Of a stretch of 64,000 nucleotides of DNA, positions 38,461 to 48,960 are shown in pieces (positions within the stretch are counted from its first letter, which is position 1; each line of letters opens with the position of its first letter). The notes below the pieces were generated by a model. The model saw only the letters and a program-made list of their open reading frames with translations. It was not told the origin of the DNA and made no database searches. Source of the DNA: Eimeria necatrix (taxonomy: Eukaryota > Apicomplexa > Conoidasida > Eucoccidiorida > Eimeriidae); assembly GCF_000499385.1 (NCBI RefSeq), contig NW_013655314.1:37193-101192 (forward strand), written 5' to 3'. Both the position numbers and the translations under genes were made by a program.

Positions 38461-38648
38461 ATGAAGCTGGAAGCTGCGCGCCAGCTCATCAGCAGCAAAC
38501 TCCAGTCCATTCGCATGGAAGATGGCACTCTCGTTTACCACACTCTCCAGTTTCTTGTCGAGTCCGAAAGAGGTCCTCTTTGGAAACAATACCTTCTCAA
38601 CCCTTCCATTTCCTTCGACGATGTCGTCTACGTCTTCGTCGTGAGTCC

Positions 38649-38719
<71 letters not shown>

Positions 38720-38824
38720 ACTGAGCCACAGCGTCCACTGGAAGCGTTGCTGAAGCGGACGGCCGCAGCAGCGAAGGGCGCGTGCGCGCTGCAGCGCAGC
38801 CCTCATGGCCGCTCCTGCCGCTGT

Positions 38825-38875
<51 letters not shown>

Positions 38876-39035
38876 AGTGCTTCATCGTGGTGATGATCCT
38901 GCGGCTGGTCATCAGCGGCGGCAGCAGCGGGGCGCTGCGGCAGCTGCCCTGCATTTCGAAGCGGATTGCAAAGTCTTTCGATTTGGTCCGCCCGGGGAAG
39001 CTGCACAAGTTCGGGGAGAATGTCTGGTGGGTCCT

Positions 39036-39069
<34 letters not shown>

Positions 39070-39576
39070 TGCAGCAGCAGCAGCAGCTGCTGCTGCTGCT
39101 GCAGGGCACTTGAACAGCTGCGGAAGCGACCAGTCCGAATCGCCTCCCTGCCGCTGCACTGCTGCTGCGCTGCTGCACTGGTGCGCTGCGCTGCTGCGCC
39201 GCTTTGCCGCCTGCTGCTGAGCTGCTGCTGCTGCTGCTGCTGCTGCGCTGCTGGTGTGGGGCAGGTACACTATATGGCACGGCAGCGCCTGCGTGTGGGG
39301 CTTTTATGTGCTGCTGCAAGAATTCGGAACTAAAGAAGTCCCTGGATGGCCCCGGCTGCACATGCAGCAGCCCGACGGCCGCTGGTGAGCTGCTGCCGGA
39401 CACGCCCACCGCGCTGCTGCTGCTGCTGCTGCTGCCGCTGCTGCTGCTGCTGCTGCTGCTGCTGCCTTGTCCTTGCTGCTGCTGGCCTTCTGCCTCGCTG
39501 GCGCTGCTGGCGGTCTTCCCTCGCTGCTGCTGCTCCCGCCCGCGCTGCGGGACCCCTTCGCCCGTGCTGCTGCCCC

Positions 39577-39618
<42 letters not shown>

Positions 39619-40217
39619 CGTTTGCTGCAGGTACTGGATGAGCGCGCCGGAAGAACTGCAGCGGGGCTCCGGGGGCTGGCCGCTGCTGCTGCCGTCAGTG
39701 TCGACGCGGAATTATTATCTTTTTCAACTTTCTTTTTGGCTAAGTTGTTTGGCATTTATAAATGTGGAAACTCGAAGAAGAGATTTTGCAATTCTTTTCA
39801 TTCACCACTTCGTCACCATCATGCTCGTCGTCTTCTCCTACTGCTGCTCCTACTGGAAGATCGGACTGGTACTTCTTTTTTATTTATTTTCATTTATTTT
39901 TATTTTATTTATTTTATTTATTTTATTTAGTTTCCGAACTTTCAAGTTTTATTCTTTTAATTTCATTTAATTTCATTTTCAACTCCGCACTGCGCTCCCA
40001 CGCTGCGCCCAGCGGCGCGGTGTACGTACACCTCGCGCGGTCTCGCGACCCCAGGCGCCTGCCACTCAAACAGCAGCAGCAGCAGCAGCAGCAGCTGCTG
40101 CTGCTGCTGCTGCTGCTGCTGCAGCTGCTGCTGCTGCTGCATTCCCAGCTGCTGTGCATCCGCGCAACCTGCTCGAAGCTGAAAAGCCAGCTGCCCCCCC
40201 TCCCTCCCCTGCACCGC

Positions 40218-40256
<39 letters not shown>

Positions 40257-41301
40257 GCAGGTGGTGCTGCTGCTGCACGACGCAGCGGACGTGTTTCTGT
40301 ATTTGTCGAAGTCGCTGCACTACAGCCGCGTGGGTTCGGGGCTGGTGGAGTTGTCTTTTTGTCTTTTTGTAATTATTTATTTCACAACAAGACTTCTTCT
40401 TTTTCCCTTTTACTGCGTCAAACCCACTCTCAACACTCAACTCATCAGAGCCCTCACGCAGGACTTCGTCGAGTCTCGCTGGCGCATCCCCGGCGGCCTC
40501 GTCCTCCCCTGGTTCCTCGTCGTCCTCCAGGTCCGCATGCATGCATGCATGCATGCATGCATGCATGCATGCATGCATGCATGCATGCATGCATGCGCAT
40601 GCATGCATGCGTGCATGCATGCGTGTTGCATGCATGCATGCGTGCATGCATGCGTGCATGCGTGCGTGGGTGCTGGGTGCATGCGCGTGCGGGTGCATGC
40701 GTGGGTGGTATATATACATGTGTATATGTATGTGTATAAGTAAATATATTATATATATTATTATTATATATATTATATATTATATGTATGTATATATGTA
40801 TGTGTATAAATAAATGTATTATATATATTATATATATGTATATATGTATGTGTGTACATAAATATATTATATATATTATATATATGTATATATGTATGTG
40901 TATAAATATATGAATATATATATGTATATTTGTATGTGTATAAATAAGTGTATTATATATATTATATACATGTATATCTGTATGTGTATGAATATATATA
41001 ATATATATTTATATTTATATAAATATATATTATATATATTCATATTCATGAATATGTATAATATATATTTATATTTATATATATATTTATATATATATGG
41101 CGCCATGAGCCGGACTCCGTTTCCTTTCTGATTCATTTTTATTTAATTTAATTTAATTTAATTTTGTTTAATTTAATTTAATTTAATTTGAATTAATTTG
41201 ATTTATTTTATTTTTCAGGTTTTGCACATTTACTGGTTCTGGTGCATCATAAGAATGGCCGTGGGCCTCATCACAGCTGTCCGCAGTAAGTGAAGCCCCA
41301 G

Positions 41302-41350
<49 letters not shown>

Positions 41351-41538
41351 AACTTCTGCTGCTGCTGGTGCTGCCAGACTCACTCTGTCGTAAATTTAAA
41401 TTGACAAATTGCTGCTGCTGCTCCTGCTGCAGCCAGACTCACTGCTTCATGAATTCAAATAAAGTCGCCGCTGCTGCTGCTGCCAGACTCTCTCCTGCTG
41501 CTGCCGGACTCTCTCGTTTACCAGCTCAGACTAACGAA

Positions 41539-41581
<43 letters not shown>

Positions 41582-41687
41582 AGATGGGTCGCGAGAGGAC
41601 TGCGAGGACGTCCGCAGCGAAGACGAAGATGAGGGAGAAAACGGAAGTGAAGAAGGAAAAGCTCCAGCAGCAAAGAAGCAACAATGA
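38461..41687 (+). CDS. Ceramide synthase (LAG1/TLC domain), 7 exons
   Basis: An ER membrane sphingoid base N-acyltransferase. Proposed exons: 38461-38640, 38878-39026, 39265-39384, 39631-39868, 40261-40530, 41219-41285, 41584-41687; phases fit and give 375 residues, normal for the family. Visible family features are KLHKFGENVWYTIWHGSACVWGF, a multi-span TLC core, IHHFVTIMLVVFSY (HHxxT) and LLHDAADVFLYLSKSLHY (the HD...D Lag1 motif). Histidine and aspartate residues expected for catalysis are all present. The C-terminus is acidic (EDCEDVRSEDEDEGENGSEE), as in other ceramide synthases. There is no homeodomain. The coding sequence is free of homopolymers, yet almost every intron is packed with CTG repeats that run directly into the CAG acceptor. 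Intron 5 (40531-41218) instead holds ATGC and TA-rich microsatellites. Confidence 0.9.
38650..38720. repeat. (CTG)n tract in ceramide synthase intron 1
   Basis: About 23 uninterrupted CTG/GCT units starting ten bases after the exon 1 donor. Further CTG tracts lie at 38829-38875, adjoining the acceptor of the same intron. Confidence 0.95.
40535..40680. repeat. (ATGC)n microsatellite
   Basis: A tetranucleotide GCAT/ATGC array, pure at 40535-40597 and then interrupted by GCGT variants. It starts within ten bases of the exon 5 donor of the ceramide synthase gene. It is self-complementary and can form hairpins. Confidence 0.95.
40708..41098. repeat. TA-rich repeat field in intron 5
   Basis: Roughly 60-100 bp higher-order units built from TATATAT, TGTATGTGTATAAATA and TATTATATAT phrases, repeated four to five times. 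It shows a sharp compositional change from the ATGC array and from the flanking GC-rich DNA. Confidence 0.9.
41141..41215. repeat. (ATTTA)n pentanucleotide array
   Basis: AATTT repeated about a dozen times with a few variants, ending at the TTTTTCAG acceptor of exon 6. Similar TTTTA-type repeats occur at 39876-39970 after exon 4. Confidence 0.9.
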
Positions 41688-41814
41688 CTTTGGCATTTGC
41701 TTCTCCGAGCGGCGAAGTCCCGCGCTGCTGCTGCTGCTGCTGCTGCTGCTGCAGCAGCTGCTGCTGCTTGTAGCCCTCATCTGCGCTGGCGAAAAGATCA
41801 GCGTGACCACTTGA

Positions 41815-43234
41815 TCTTCGGCTCTGCGGGGGGCACTGGGAAGCGCAGCATTATTTGCTGCTGCAGCAGCAGCAGCAGCAACAGTCGCAGCAGCAGCAGC
41901 GGCAGTCGCAGCAGCAGCAGCGGCAGTCGCAGCACCAGAGGCAGTCGCAGCGACAGTCGCAGCAGCAGCGACAGCGAGAGCGGTGGGAGCCGCAGCCGCA
42001 ACAACAACAGTCGCTGCAGCAGCGGCAGCAGCAGCGGCAGCAGCAGCAGCAGCAGCAGCGGCAGCAGCAGCAGCAGCGAGAGCAGCAGCAGCAGCTCTTT
42101 AGAAACTGCGTAATCTGCGTTGCCCCAAAAACCCTGCGGCTCTTTTTGTCGCTTCAATGACTGCTTTGTCTCTTAAGCTTCAGCGCTTTTGCTTCTCTGC
42201 TGCTGCAGCAGCTAGCACCATTTGCTGCTCTGCTGCTGCAGCAGCTAGCACCATTTGCTGCTCTGCTGCAGCAGCAGCTAGCACCATTTGCCGTTCTGCT
42301 GCAGCAGCAGCTAGCACCATTTGCCGTTCTGCTGCTGCAGCAGTTAGCACCATTTGCTGCTCTGCTGCTGCAGCAGCTAGCACCAGTTGCCGCTCTGCTG
42401 CTGCAGCAGCTAGCACCATTTGCTGCTCTGCTGCTGCAGCAGCTAGCACCATTTGCTGCTCTGCTGCTGCAGCAGGTAGCACCATTTGCCGCTCTGCTGC
42501 TGCAGCAGCAGCAGCTGCAGCAGCAGCAGCTAGCAGCGTTTGCTTATCTGCAGTAGCAGCAGCAGCTAGCACCATTAGCTTATCTGCAGCAGCAGCAGGG
42601 GCTAGCAGCGTTTGCTTCTCTGCAGCAGCAACAGCGTTTGCTCCACTGCAGCAGCAGCAGCAGCTAGCAGCAGTGGGGCAGCAGGCAGTCTGCGGCTAGT
42701 GTCTGTACACCTCAGATGCAAAATAAAAAGTCTCAAGTGCCCCGCGCCTTTGCTTTGAATGTTCGTGCTGCAGCTGCAGCTTAAGCAGCAAAAAGCTACA
42801 GCAGCAGCAGCAAAACAAGGGAATCGCGCGGTCCCTGCTGGCTGCTGCTGCGCTGCTGCTGCTGCTGCTGCTGCTGCGCACTTTGCGTGGCATTTACAGA
42901 TAAAAAATGTCGACTGAGCGAAACGCGTAGCGCCCTGCAGCAGCAGCAGCAGCTGCTGCTGCTTGGAGCCGCAAGCAGCAGCAGCAAATGCAGCAACTGT
43001 AACAACTACAGCAGCAGCTGCAGCAACTGCCGCAGCACCTGCTGCTTAGAAGCACATGCAGCAGACGCAACAACACCAGCAGCAGCTGCAGCAGAAGCTG
43101 CTGCTTTGAGCCACATGCAGCAGCTGCAACAACAGCAGCAGCTGCAGCAAGTGCAGCATTTGCTGCAGCAAATGCTGCAGCAGCCGCTGCATAGAGCCAC
43201 ACGCTGCAGCAGCAGCAGCTGCTGCTGCTGCTGC
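41815..43234. repeat. CAG/GCT repeat field including a 33-bp minisatellite
   Basis: 41860-42100 is CAG/CGG-rich. About 42190-42660 is a minisatellite of roughly 33 bp, about a dozen copies, each containing AGCTAGCACCATTTGC flanked by GCTGCTGCAGCAG; read in frame it gives an 11-residue unit. 42700-43234 is more CAG/CTG. Long frames exist on both strands because the units are multiples of three, but I see no non-repetitive domain and do not call a gene. Confidence 0.85.
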
Positions 43235-43596
43235 TTAGAGCCACAACTTGAAGATGTAGCTGAGCAGCAGCAGCAGCAGCGGCAGCAAATAAACCCACCA
43301 GGGGCTCTTCGTGGTCTCAATTTTCATCTTTTGTGTCCTCGTGTAATTAATAAGGACCCTCCAGTACTTGTCATTCTCCTGCAGCAAAATCTTCTCTTGG
43401 GGGCCCCCCTGGGGGCCCCCAGGGGGGCCCCCCTGGGGGCCCCCCCGGGGGCCCCCCGGGGGGGCCCCCAGGGGGGCAGCTAGGGGGGCCCCCAGTTCTG
43501 GGAAAGCAAATAGACAGGAGGCCCCTAGTGCTGCCCAGCAGCCCTCTTGTCCAAAAAGGAATTCTAGGCGAACTCTTTCGCTGCCATCTGCTTCTT

Positions 43597-43635
<39 letters not shown>

Positions 43636-43978
43636 CAGCAGCGGGAGGGGGGGCCAGCTCGGCGAGCAGCACTGCGGCGCCGTGGGCCTGCTGCTGCTGC
43701 TGCAGCAGCAGGGGCTTGTGCTGCAGCGCGACCAGCCGCCGCTGCTGCAGTGACACGGCTGCAGCAGCAGCTGCTGCAGCAGCTGCTGCAGCAGCTGCTG
43801 CAGGGGCCCCCTCGCCACCCCACAACTCCTCCAAAGAGCTGCTCAAAGAAGCAGCAGCTCCTCTTGCCCAATCAGCAGCAACAGCTTCTGCTGCTGCTCT
43901 CAAAGTTTGCTGCTTGAAGCTCACGGAGACTCCCATGAGGATCAAGCTGCAGCGGACAGCAGCAAGCGGCGCCGGCGC

Positions 43979-44009
<31 letters not shown>

Positions 44010-44448
44010 AGCTGCTGCTGCACCTCAGCAGCAGCAACGGAGCCGTCTGCAGCAAACCGCAGACACAAGTGCGGCGTAGCCACAGGCGAAAGGGCCTCCA
44101 TCTGCAGCGCCTGGGGGCCCTCGTCTGCTGCTGCAGTTGCTGCTGCACCTGCTGCAGCAGCAGCAGCAGCAGCAGCAACGGTCATGCCTGCGTCGCAGAC
44201 GGCCCCCTTGCACTGCTGCGCTGCAGCAGCAGCAGCAGCAGCAGCAGCAGGACCCAGGCTGCGCAAGGAACAATAGAAGAAGCAGCAACTTTCTTTTTTA
44301 TCCAAACCTGCCAGACACCGGAGGGCCCCCCTGAGTTGCTGCTGCAGCTGGGGGCCCCCCAGGAGCGCTGCTGCGCTTTGCTGCTGCAGCAACTTCGGCG
44401 GCAGCAGCAGGGTCACCTGGAGGCTCACGGGGCTGCAACACAGCTGCA

Positions 44449-44485
<37 letters not shown>

Positions 44486-44826
44486 GGGGTGCAGCTGCTG
44501 CAGTGGGGCCCCAGCAGCAGAGAGCGGCCAGACTTCAGCAGCTTTTAGAGGCGAGGGCGCGAAGCTGCTGGAGAAGTAGGAAAAGTAGACCGACGTGTCT
44601 TGCTGCTGCTGCTGCTGCTGCAGCAGCACGAACACGAAGGGCTGCTTTATGACCTTCCTGCTGCTGCTGCTGCTGCTGCTGGCCTCTTGTTGAAACGTTG
44701 CTGCAGCAGCAGCTGCCTCATCTGCTGCGTTGAGGCCCTGGGCGGCCCCCTCTGCAACAGCTTCCGCCAGCCGCCGCAGCTGCAGCTTGTCCTGCAGCAG
44801 CAGCTGCTGCTGCTGCAGCCGCAGCA

Positions 44827-44857
<31 letters not shown>

Positions 44858-44961
44858 ATCAGAAGCGCAGCCCACCCGGGCCCAAAGCCCCAAAACTGCG
44901 ACGCCCCCAACGAGGTGATGTGAGCAGCAAAGGGAAGCCTGTCGAATGAGCCTCTCTACCA

Positions 44962-45008
<47 letters not shown>

Positions 45009-45134
45009 ATCTTTTCGAGAAACGCCAGGGCATCTTCTCCTTCTTCCAAGTCCGGGTCTGAAGACAAAGAGGCGAGAGGGGCCCACAGAAGAGCATGCAG
45101 GGGGGCCCCCTGGCCCTTGTCTTTGGGGGGCCCC

Positions 45135-45169
<35 letters not shown>

Positions 45170-45262
45170 GGCTACTGCCCCCAGCAGCAGCCCCAGGGGG
45201 GGCCCCTCCGGCTGCGGCAGGGAGGCCCTGGTGGTGATGAGGCGCGACACAACCTCCGCCAT
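43235..45262 (-). CDS. ODR4-like tail-anchored ER protein
   Basis: A single uninterrupted frame of 675 residues from a true ATG. Blocks resemble the ODR4 family: GPPLGLLLGAVAP near the start, LVGGVAVLGLWARV, VYFSYFSSSFAPSPL, and APLAAVRCSLILMGVSVSFK followed by a helix like the one after the conserved GxVxCRAxI segment. The protein ends in a predicted tail anchor ([21 protein letters not shown]). In animals ODR4 helps fold or export certain membrane proteins and partners with UFSP2; whether that applies here is inference. Between the blocks lie long Gln and Ala runs, and a GGGGGCCCC-derived Ala/Gly/Pro stretch sits before the anchor. The leucines of the anchor itself are written by a CTG repeat. 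The gene is divergent to SAR1. Similarity is moderate, so the family call is tentative. Confidence 0.55.
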
Positions 45263-45270
45263 GGTTCCGG

Positions 45271-45322
45271 AAACCCTAAACCCTAAACCCTAAACCCTAA
45301 ACCCTAAACCCTAAACCCTAAA
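45271..45322. repeat. AAACCCT array abutting the ODR4-like start codon
   Basis: Seven perfect AAACCCT heptamers lie 8 bases upstream of the minus-strand ATG (sense strand TTTAGGG). It must fall in the 5' UTR, a 5' UTR intron or the core promoter. Confidence 0.95.
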
Positions 45323-46045
45323 AGCTCATGCGGGACCTGCATGAGACTCCGTGGTTTCACCCGGGGGCTCTGCAGCTGCCTCTTTGGGCAAAATAGGCTT
45401 TTGTTTTGCTGCTGCTTCAGCTGCTGCAGCTGTCACTGCTGTAGCTGCCGCCCGCCGTGCCGCTGCTGCTGCTGCTGCTGCTGTCTTGCTGCTGCTGGGG
45501 CGAGTGGCTCTTTCTCTGGCGGCGAGACGGGACAAATCATGTTGAGTTGCTGCTGCTGTGCAATTTTAAGGGTTAGGGTTTAGGGTTTGAGTTCAGATAC
45601 GCTCTTGCTAAACCCTTCGGCCCCCCGCCCGCAGCGGCGCTGGCGCGGGGGTTTAGACGCTATTCTAGGGTTTAGGGTTTGCCGATTCGCCTTAAAAAGA
45701 AGCAACAACGCAAAAGAAACACAAAACACTAAGCATGAGGGTTTAGGGGAGGGTTTAGGGTTTACGGAAAGGGTTTGCTGCTGAGGGAGATGGGCCTGGC
45801 GGCAGCAACGGCGGCGGCTGCAGCCGCCACCGTAGCGGCTGCTGCGCTTGTTGTGGTTTCTGTGGCGGTTTAGGGTTTAGGGTTTAGGGTTTCAGAATAC
45901 AATTTGCTTCCTAAACGGAGTCGTGCCCTCAAAGGCCCCTCGGACCTCGTTTGCTGCTGCTGCTGCTGCTGCTGCTGTTGCTGCTGCGGGAGGTTCTCTG
46001 TCTTTTCTGCGCGTATTTCTGCCGCAGCCAAACCGCCTCAAGAAG
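45323..46045. other. Divergent intergenic region with scattered telomere-like heptamers
   Basis: This is the shared upstream region of the ODR4-like gene (-) and SAR1 (+). TTTAGGG clusters occur near 45567-45589, 45663-45680, 45738-45762 and 45868-45892, with GCT-rich patches between them. It probably contains both promoters. No coding sequence is recognised. Confidence 0.6.
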
Positions 46046-47799
46046 ATGTTCTTCATCAACTGGTAAACCCTAAACCCTAAACCCTAAACCCTAGGGCCTC
46101 TTTCAGCGGTGCCGCTGCAGCAGCAGCTCCGCAGCAATCAATGAGGGGTTTGCGTTCGCTGCTGGCAGCAGCACTGGCTTTGCCGGGTTTAGAGTGAAGG
46201 GCTTGTTGCTGCGGGTTCGGAGGTTTCCGGGGCCAACCCTAAACCCTAAACCCTAAACCCTAAACCCTCAAACCCCCAGGGCCTGTGGGGGTGCAGCTCT
46301 GGCCCAGCGCCGGGGGCCCTTCTGGCCTTTTGCCTCTGGGGGCCTCTTTGAGTTTGTCTGGGGCCCCAGGAGCAGCCTCACGGGCTGCAGCTCGAGGGGT
46401 TTCCCGGTGCCTTTTAGGGTTTAGGGTTTAGGGTTTAGGGTTTAGGGTTTAGGGTTTAGGGTTTGGGGGTTGGGGTCACCGGGAGGAGTGCAGCGCGTGC
46501 GGCTCGGGGATTGTGACGGGCTGGAGTTCTTCGGGAGGGCGTGGCGGGGCGCTGGGCCGGGGCTGCGGGCTGAGGGTTTAGGGTTTAGGGTTTAGGGTTT
46601 AGGGTTTAGGGTTTGCGCAGGTTTTGGGACGTGCTGGGCTACTTCGGACTTTCCCGCAAGTCCGCCCGCATTGTTTTTCTCGGCCTCGACAATGCAGGCA
46701 AAACCACTTTGCTGCACATGTTGAAGGACGACAGAGTGGCGCAGCACGTGCCCACGCTGCACCCCCGTGCGCTAGGGTTTAGGGTTTAGGGTTTAGGGTT
46801 TAGGGTTTAGGGTTTGGGTTTGGGGGTGGGGGGTTGCGGCTAGGGTTTGGGGTTTGGGGTTTGGGGTTGCGGCCGCTGGCGGCTGGGGGGTGCAGGCTGA
46901 GGACGGGCTGCTGCGAGGGTTTGCTGCGCCGGGCAGGGGGCAGCAGGGTTTAGGGTTTAGGGTTTAGGGTTTAGGGTTTAGGGTTTGGGGTGTGGGTTGG
47001 GGTGCAGACTCTGAGGAGCTCATTGTGGGAAAGATTCGTTTCAAGACGTTCGACCTTGGAGGCCACGAGACAGGTGGGCGCGCAGCAGACGCAGGCGAAG
47101 CCAGGGTTAGGGTTTAGGGTTTAGGGTTTAGGGTTTAGGGTTTAGGGTTTAGGGTTTGCGCGCAGCAAGGAGGATTTGGAGAGACTACTTCGCAGCCGTC
47201 GACGCAATTGTTTTCATGGTGGACGCGACGGACAGGGGCCGCTTCCAAGAGGCCAAGGAAGAGTTGACGGTAAACCCTAAACCCTCGAAGTCTAAACCCT
47301 AAACCCTAAACCCTAAACCCTAAACCCTAAAGTCTGGGCGTGGCGCCCCCGTTGGCCGCGAGTTGGGGGCTTCGTCCCGCCGCCCCAAACCGCAGGCTGC
47401 TGCCCCCGGCCGGCGCGGCAGCCAGGGAGCCGCTAGGGTTTAGGGTTTAGGGTTTAGGGTTTAGGGTTTGGCGTGCTGCAGCACTTGCTGGAAACGCAAG
47501 AACTTGCTTCTGTCCCCTTCGTAGTCCTCGGCAACAAAATCGATAAACCCCAAGCAGCCAGTGAAGAAGAGCTGCGGCAGCAGCTGGGCCTTTACGCCCA
47601 CGTGACTTTCGGCCGCGACGTGCGCGAGGGTTTAGGGTTTAGGGTTTAGGGTTTAGGGTTTAGGGTTTAGGGTTTGGGCGCGGCCCCGGGCTGCAGCCCC
47701 CGCGGGGCCCTGCGCGGCGGCTCCGCCTGGCGCCGAGGGTTTAGGGTTTAGGGTTTAGGGTTTAGGGTGTCTTCCCTCATGGAGCTAGCAAGCAGCCAC

Positions 47800-47848
<49 letters not shown>

Positions 47849-47957
47849 TTTTTCTTTTCTTTGTGCTTCCGCAGCGCAAGCCGGTCCCAGGCGTCCGCCC
47901 AGTTGAGATTTTCATGTGTTCTGTCATCAAGCGCATGGGATACGCTGATGGTGAGGC

Positions 47958-48006
<49 letters not shown>

Positions 48007-48231
48007 AGCGGGCGGCCCAGGCTGTGGCGCCACAGAGGCAGCAGCTGCTGGCCTTAGACAGAAGCCCTTGGGGCGTTTGAGGCCCCCCTTTGCTGCAGCA
48101 GCAGCAGCAGCAGCAGCAGTCTTTAAGGGGCTGCATGCAAATTGGTATTTATTTATTTTTTGCTTTTGCTGCTGCGCCTGACTGCTCCATTTGCTGCAGC
48201 ATTCCGGTGGCTCTCTCAGTTCCTTAGCTGA
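46046..48231 (+). CDS. SAR1: SAR1 small GTPase (7 exons)
   Basis: The COPII-initiating GTPase of ER exit sites. Proposed exons: 46046-46062, 46621-46766, 47008-47073, 47166-47269, 47482-47619, 47875-47950, 48200-48231. Phases fit and give exactly 192 residues, the usual SAR1 length. Visible motifs: N-terminal amphipathic helix region [17 protein letters not shown]-loop GLDNAGKTT (27-35), [16 protein letters not shown] (switch II), NKID (base recognition), [16 protein letters not shown] and the C-terminal FRWLSQFLS. The switch I segment reads HPHSEEL where HPTSEEL is common; the splice phase forces a codon ending in AC there. The donor of exon 5 could be GTG at 47601 instead of 47620. All introns are small and built largely from TTTAGGG/AAACCCT arrays; the donors of introns 1 and 4 are the first bases of such arrays. 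Confidence 0.93.
46063..46620 (+). repeat. SAR1 intron 1 with inverted telomere-like arrays
   Basis: The donor reads GTAAACCCTAAACCC, so the array starts at the splice site. AAACCCT blocks lie at 46065-46093 and about 46236-46268; TTTAGGG blocks at about 46414-46467 and 46572-46614, the last ending 6 bases before the CAG acceptor. The 5' and 3' arrays are reverse complements. Confidence 0.92.
46767..47007 (+). repeat. SAR1 intron 2, TTTAGGG arrays
   Basis: TTTAGGG blocks occur at about 46774-46815 and 46948-46987, same orientation, separated by GGGGTTTG variants. Confidence 0.9.
47074..47165 (+). repeat. SAR1 intron 3, TTTAGGG array
   Basis: A 92-base intron more than half occupied by one TTTAGGG array (about 47104-47157), ending 8 bases before the exon. 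Confidence 0.9.
47270..47481 (+). repeat. SAR1 intron 4 with inverted telomere-like arrays
   Basis: The donor is GTAAACCCTAAACCC; AAACCCT continues to about 47331. A TTTAGGG array (about 47434-47470) precedes the GTGCTGCAG acceptor. The arrays can pair. Confidence 0.92.
47620..47874 (+). repeat. SAR1 intron 5, TTTAGGG arrays plus (CAG)n
   Basis: TTTAGGG arrays lie at about 47628-47675 and 47737-47767, followed by about 15 CAG units (47803-47848) and a pyrimidine-rich run to the CCGCAG acceptor. Confidence 0.9.
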
Positions 48232-48239
48232 GGCCCAGA

Positions 48240-48960
48240 GCCCCAGCGGGGGCCCCCCGGGGGCCCCCAAAGGGCCCCCAGGGGGCCCCCTGGGGTCCAC
48301 TGGGGGGCCCCCTGGGGGCCCCCATTGGGCCCCCTGGGGGCCCCCATTGGCTCCCAGAGAGGCCCCCAAGAGCCCTCCGTGCCCCTGAGGCCGTAGAGCG
48401 GGGCAGCTGGGGGCCCCTGGGGGGCCCCCTAGGGGCCCCAGGGGTCCCCCTGAGGCCCCTGGGGGCCCCCTGGATGCCCCTGGGGGCCCCCTAGGGGCCC
48501 CTGGGGGCCCCCTAGGGGCCCCTGGGGGCCCCCTAGGGGCCCCTGGGGGCCCCCGGGGGGCCCCCCAGCTTCTTGTACACCTACGGCTCGCAGCCAGTGC
48601 CAGGGCAGGAGGAACTGTTGGCTGCGGGGGCACCAAGGGGGCCCCTTTGCATGCAGTGGGGGGCCCCCCGCCCGGCAGACTACGTTTAAAGGCCGCAAGG
48701 GGAGCTCCCTGGGGGCCCCTGGAGGGGCCCCTTGAGGGGCCCCTGGAGGGGCCCCTTGAGGGGCTCCTCAAGGGAACCCTCGAGGGGCCCTCAGAGGGCC
48801 CCTCAAGGAGCCCCTGGAGTGGCCCCCAGGGGGCCCTGAAGGGGCCCCTTGGGGGCCCCTAGGGGACCCCTTGGGGGCCCCTAGGGGGCCCTTGGGGGCC
48901 CCTGGAGGGGCCCATTGGGGGCCCCTAGGGGGCCCCTAGAGGGGCCCCCAGAGGAGTCCG
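48240..48960. repeat. GGGGGCCCC palindrome block 3' of SAR1
   Basis: Dozens of GGGGGCCCCC-type palindromes, spaced mostly 12-18 bases apart and joined by T/A-containing linkers (CCCTGGGGG, CCCTAGGGG, CTTGAGGGG). It starts within 10-20 bases of the SAR1 stop, so it probably lies in the 3' UTR and beyond. Open frames through it are compositional. Confidence 0.95.

Noticed and set aside
40535..40680. ATGC array considered as a CRISPR-like or phage attachment repeat
   Set aside because: It is a simple tetranucleotide microsatellite within a eukaryotic intron, without spacers.
42157..42699. 180-codon frame with an 11-residue repeat ([11 protein letters not shown])
   Set aside because: It is produced by the 33-bp minisatellite; both strands are open, there is no unique sequence and no start context.
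47785..48771. 328-codon minus-strand frame rich in Gly/Pro/Arg across the SAR1 3' end
   Set aside because: It is antisense to the last SAR1 exons and the palindromic GGGGGCCCC block; the open frame follows from composition and unit spacing, with no domain outside the repeats.
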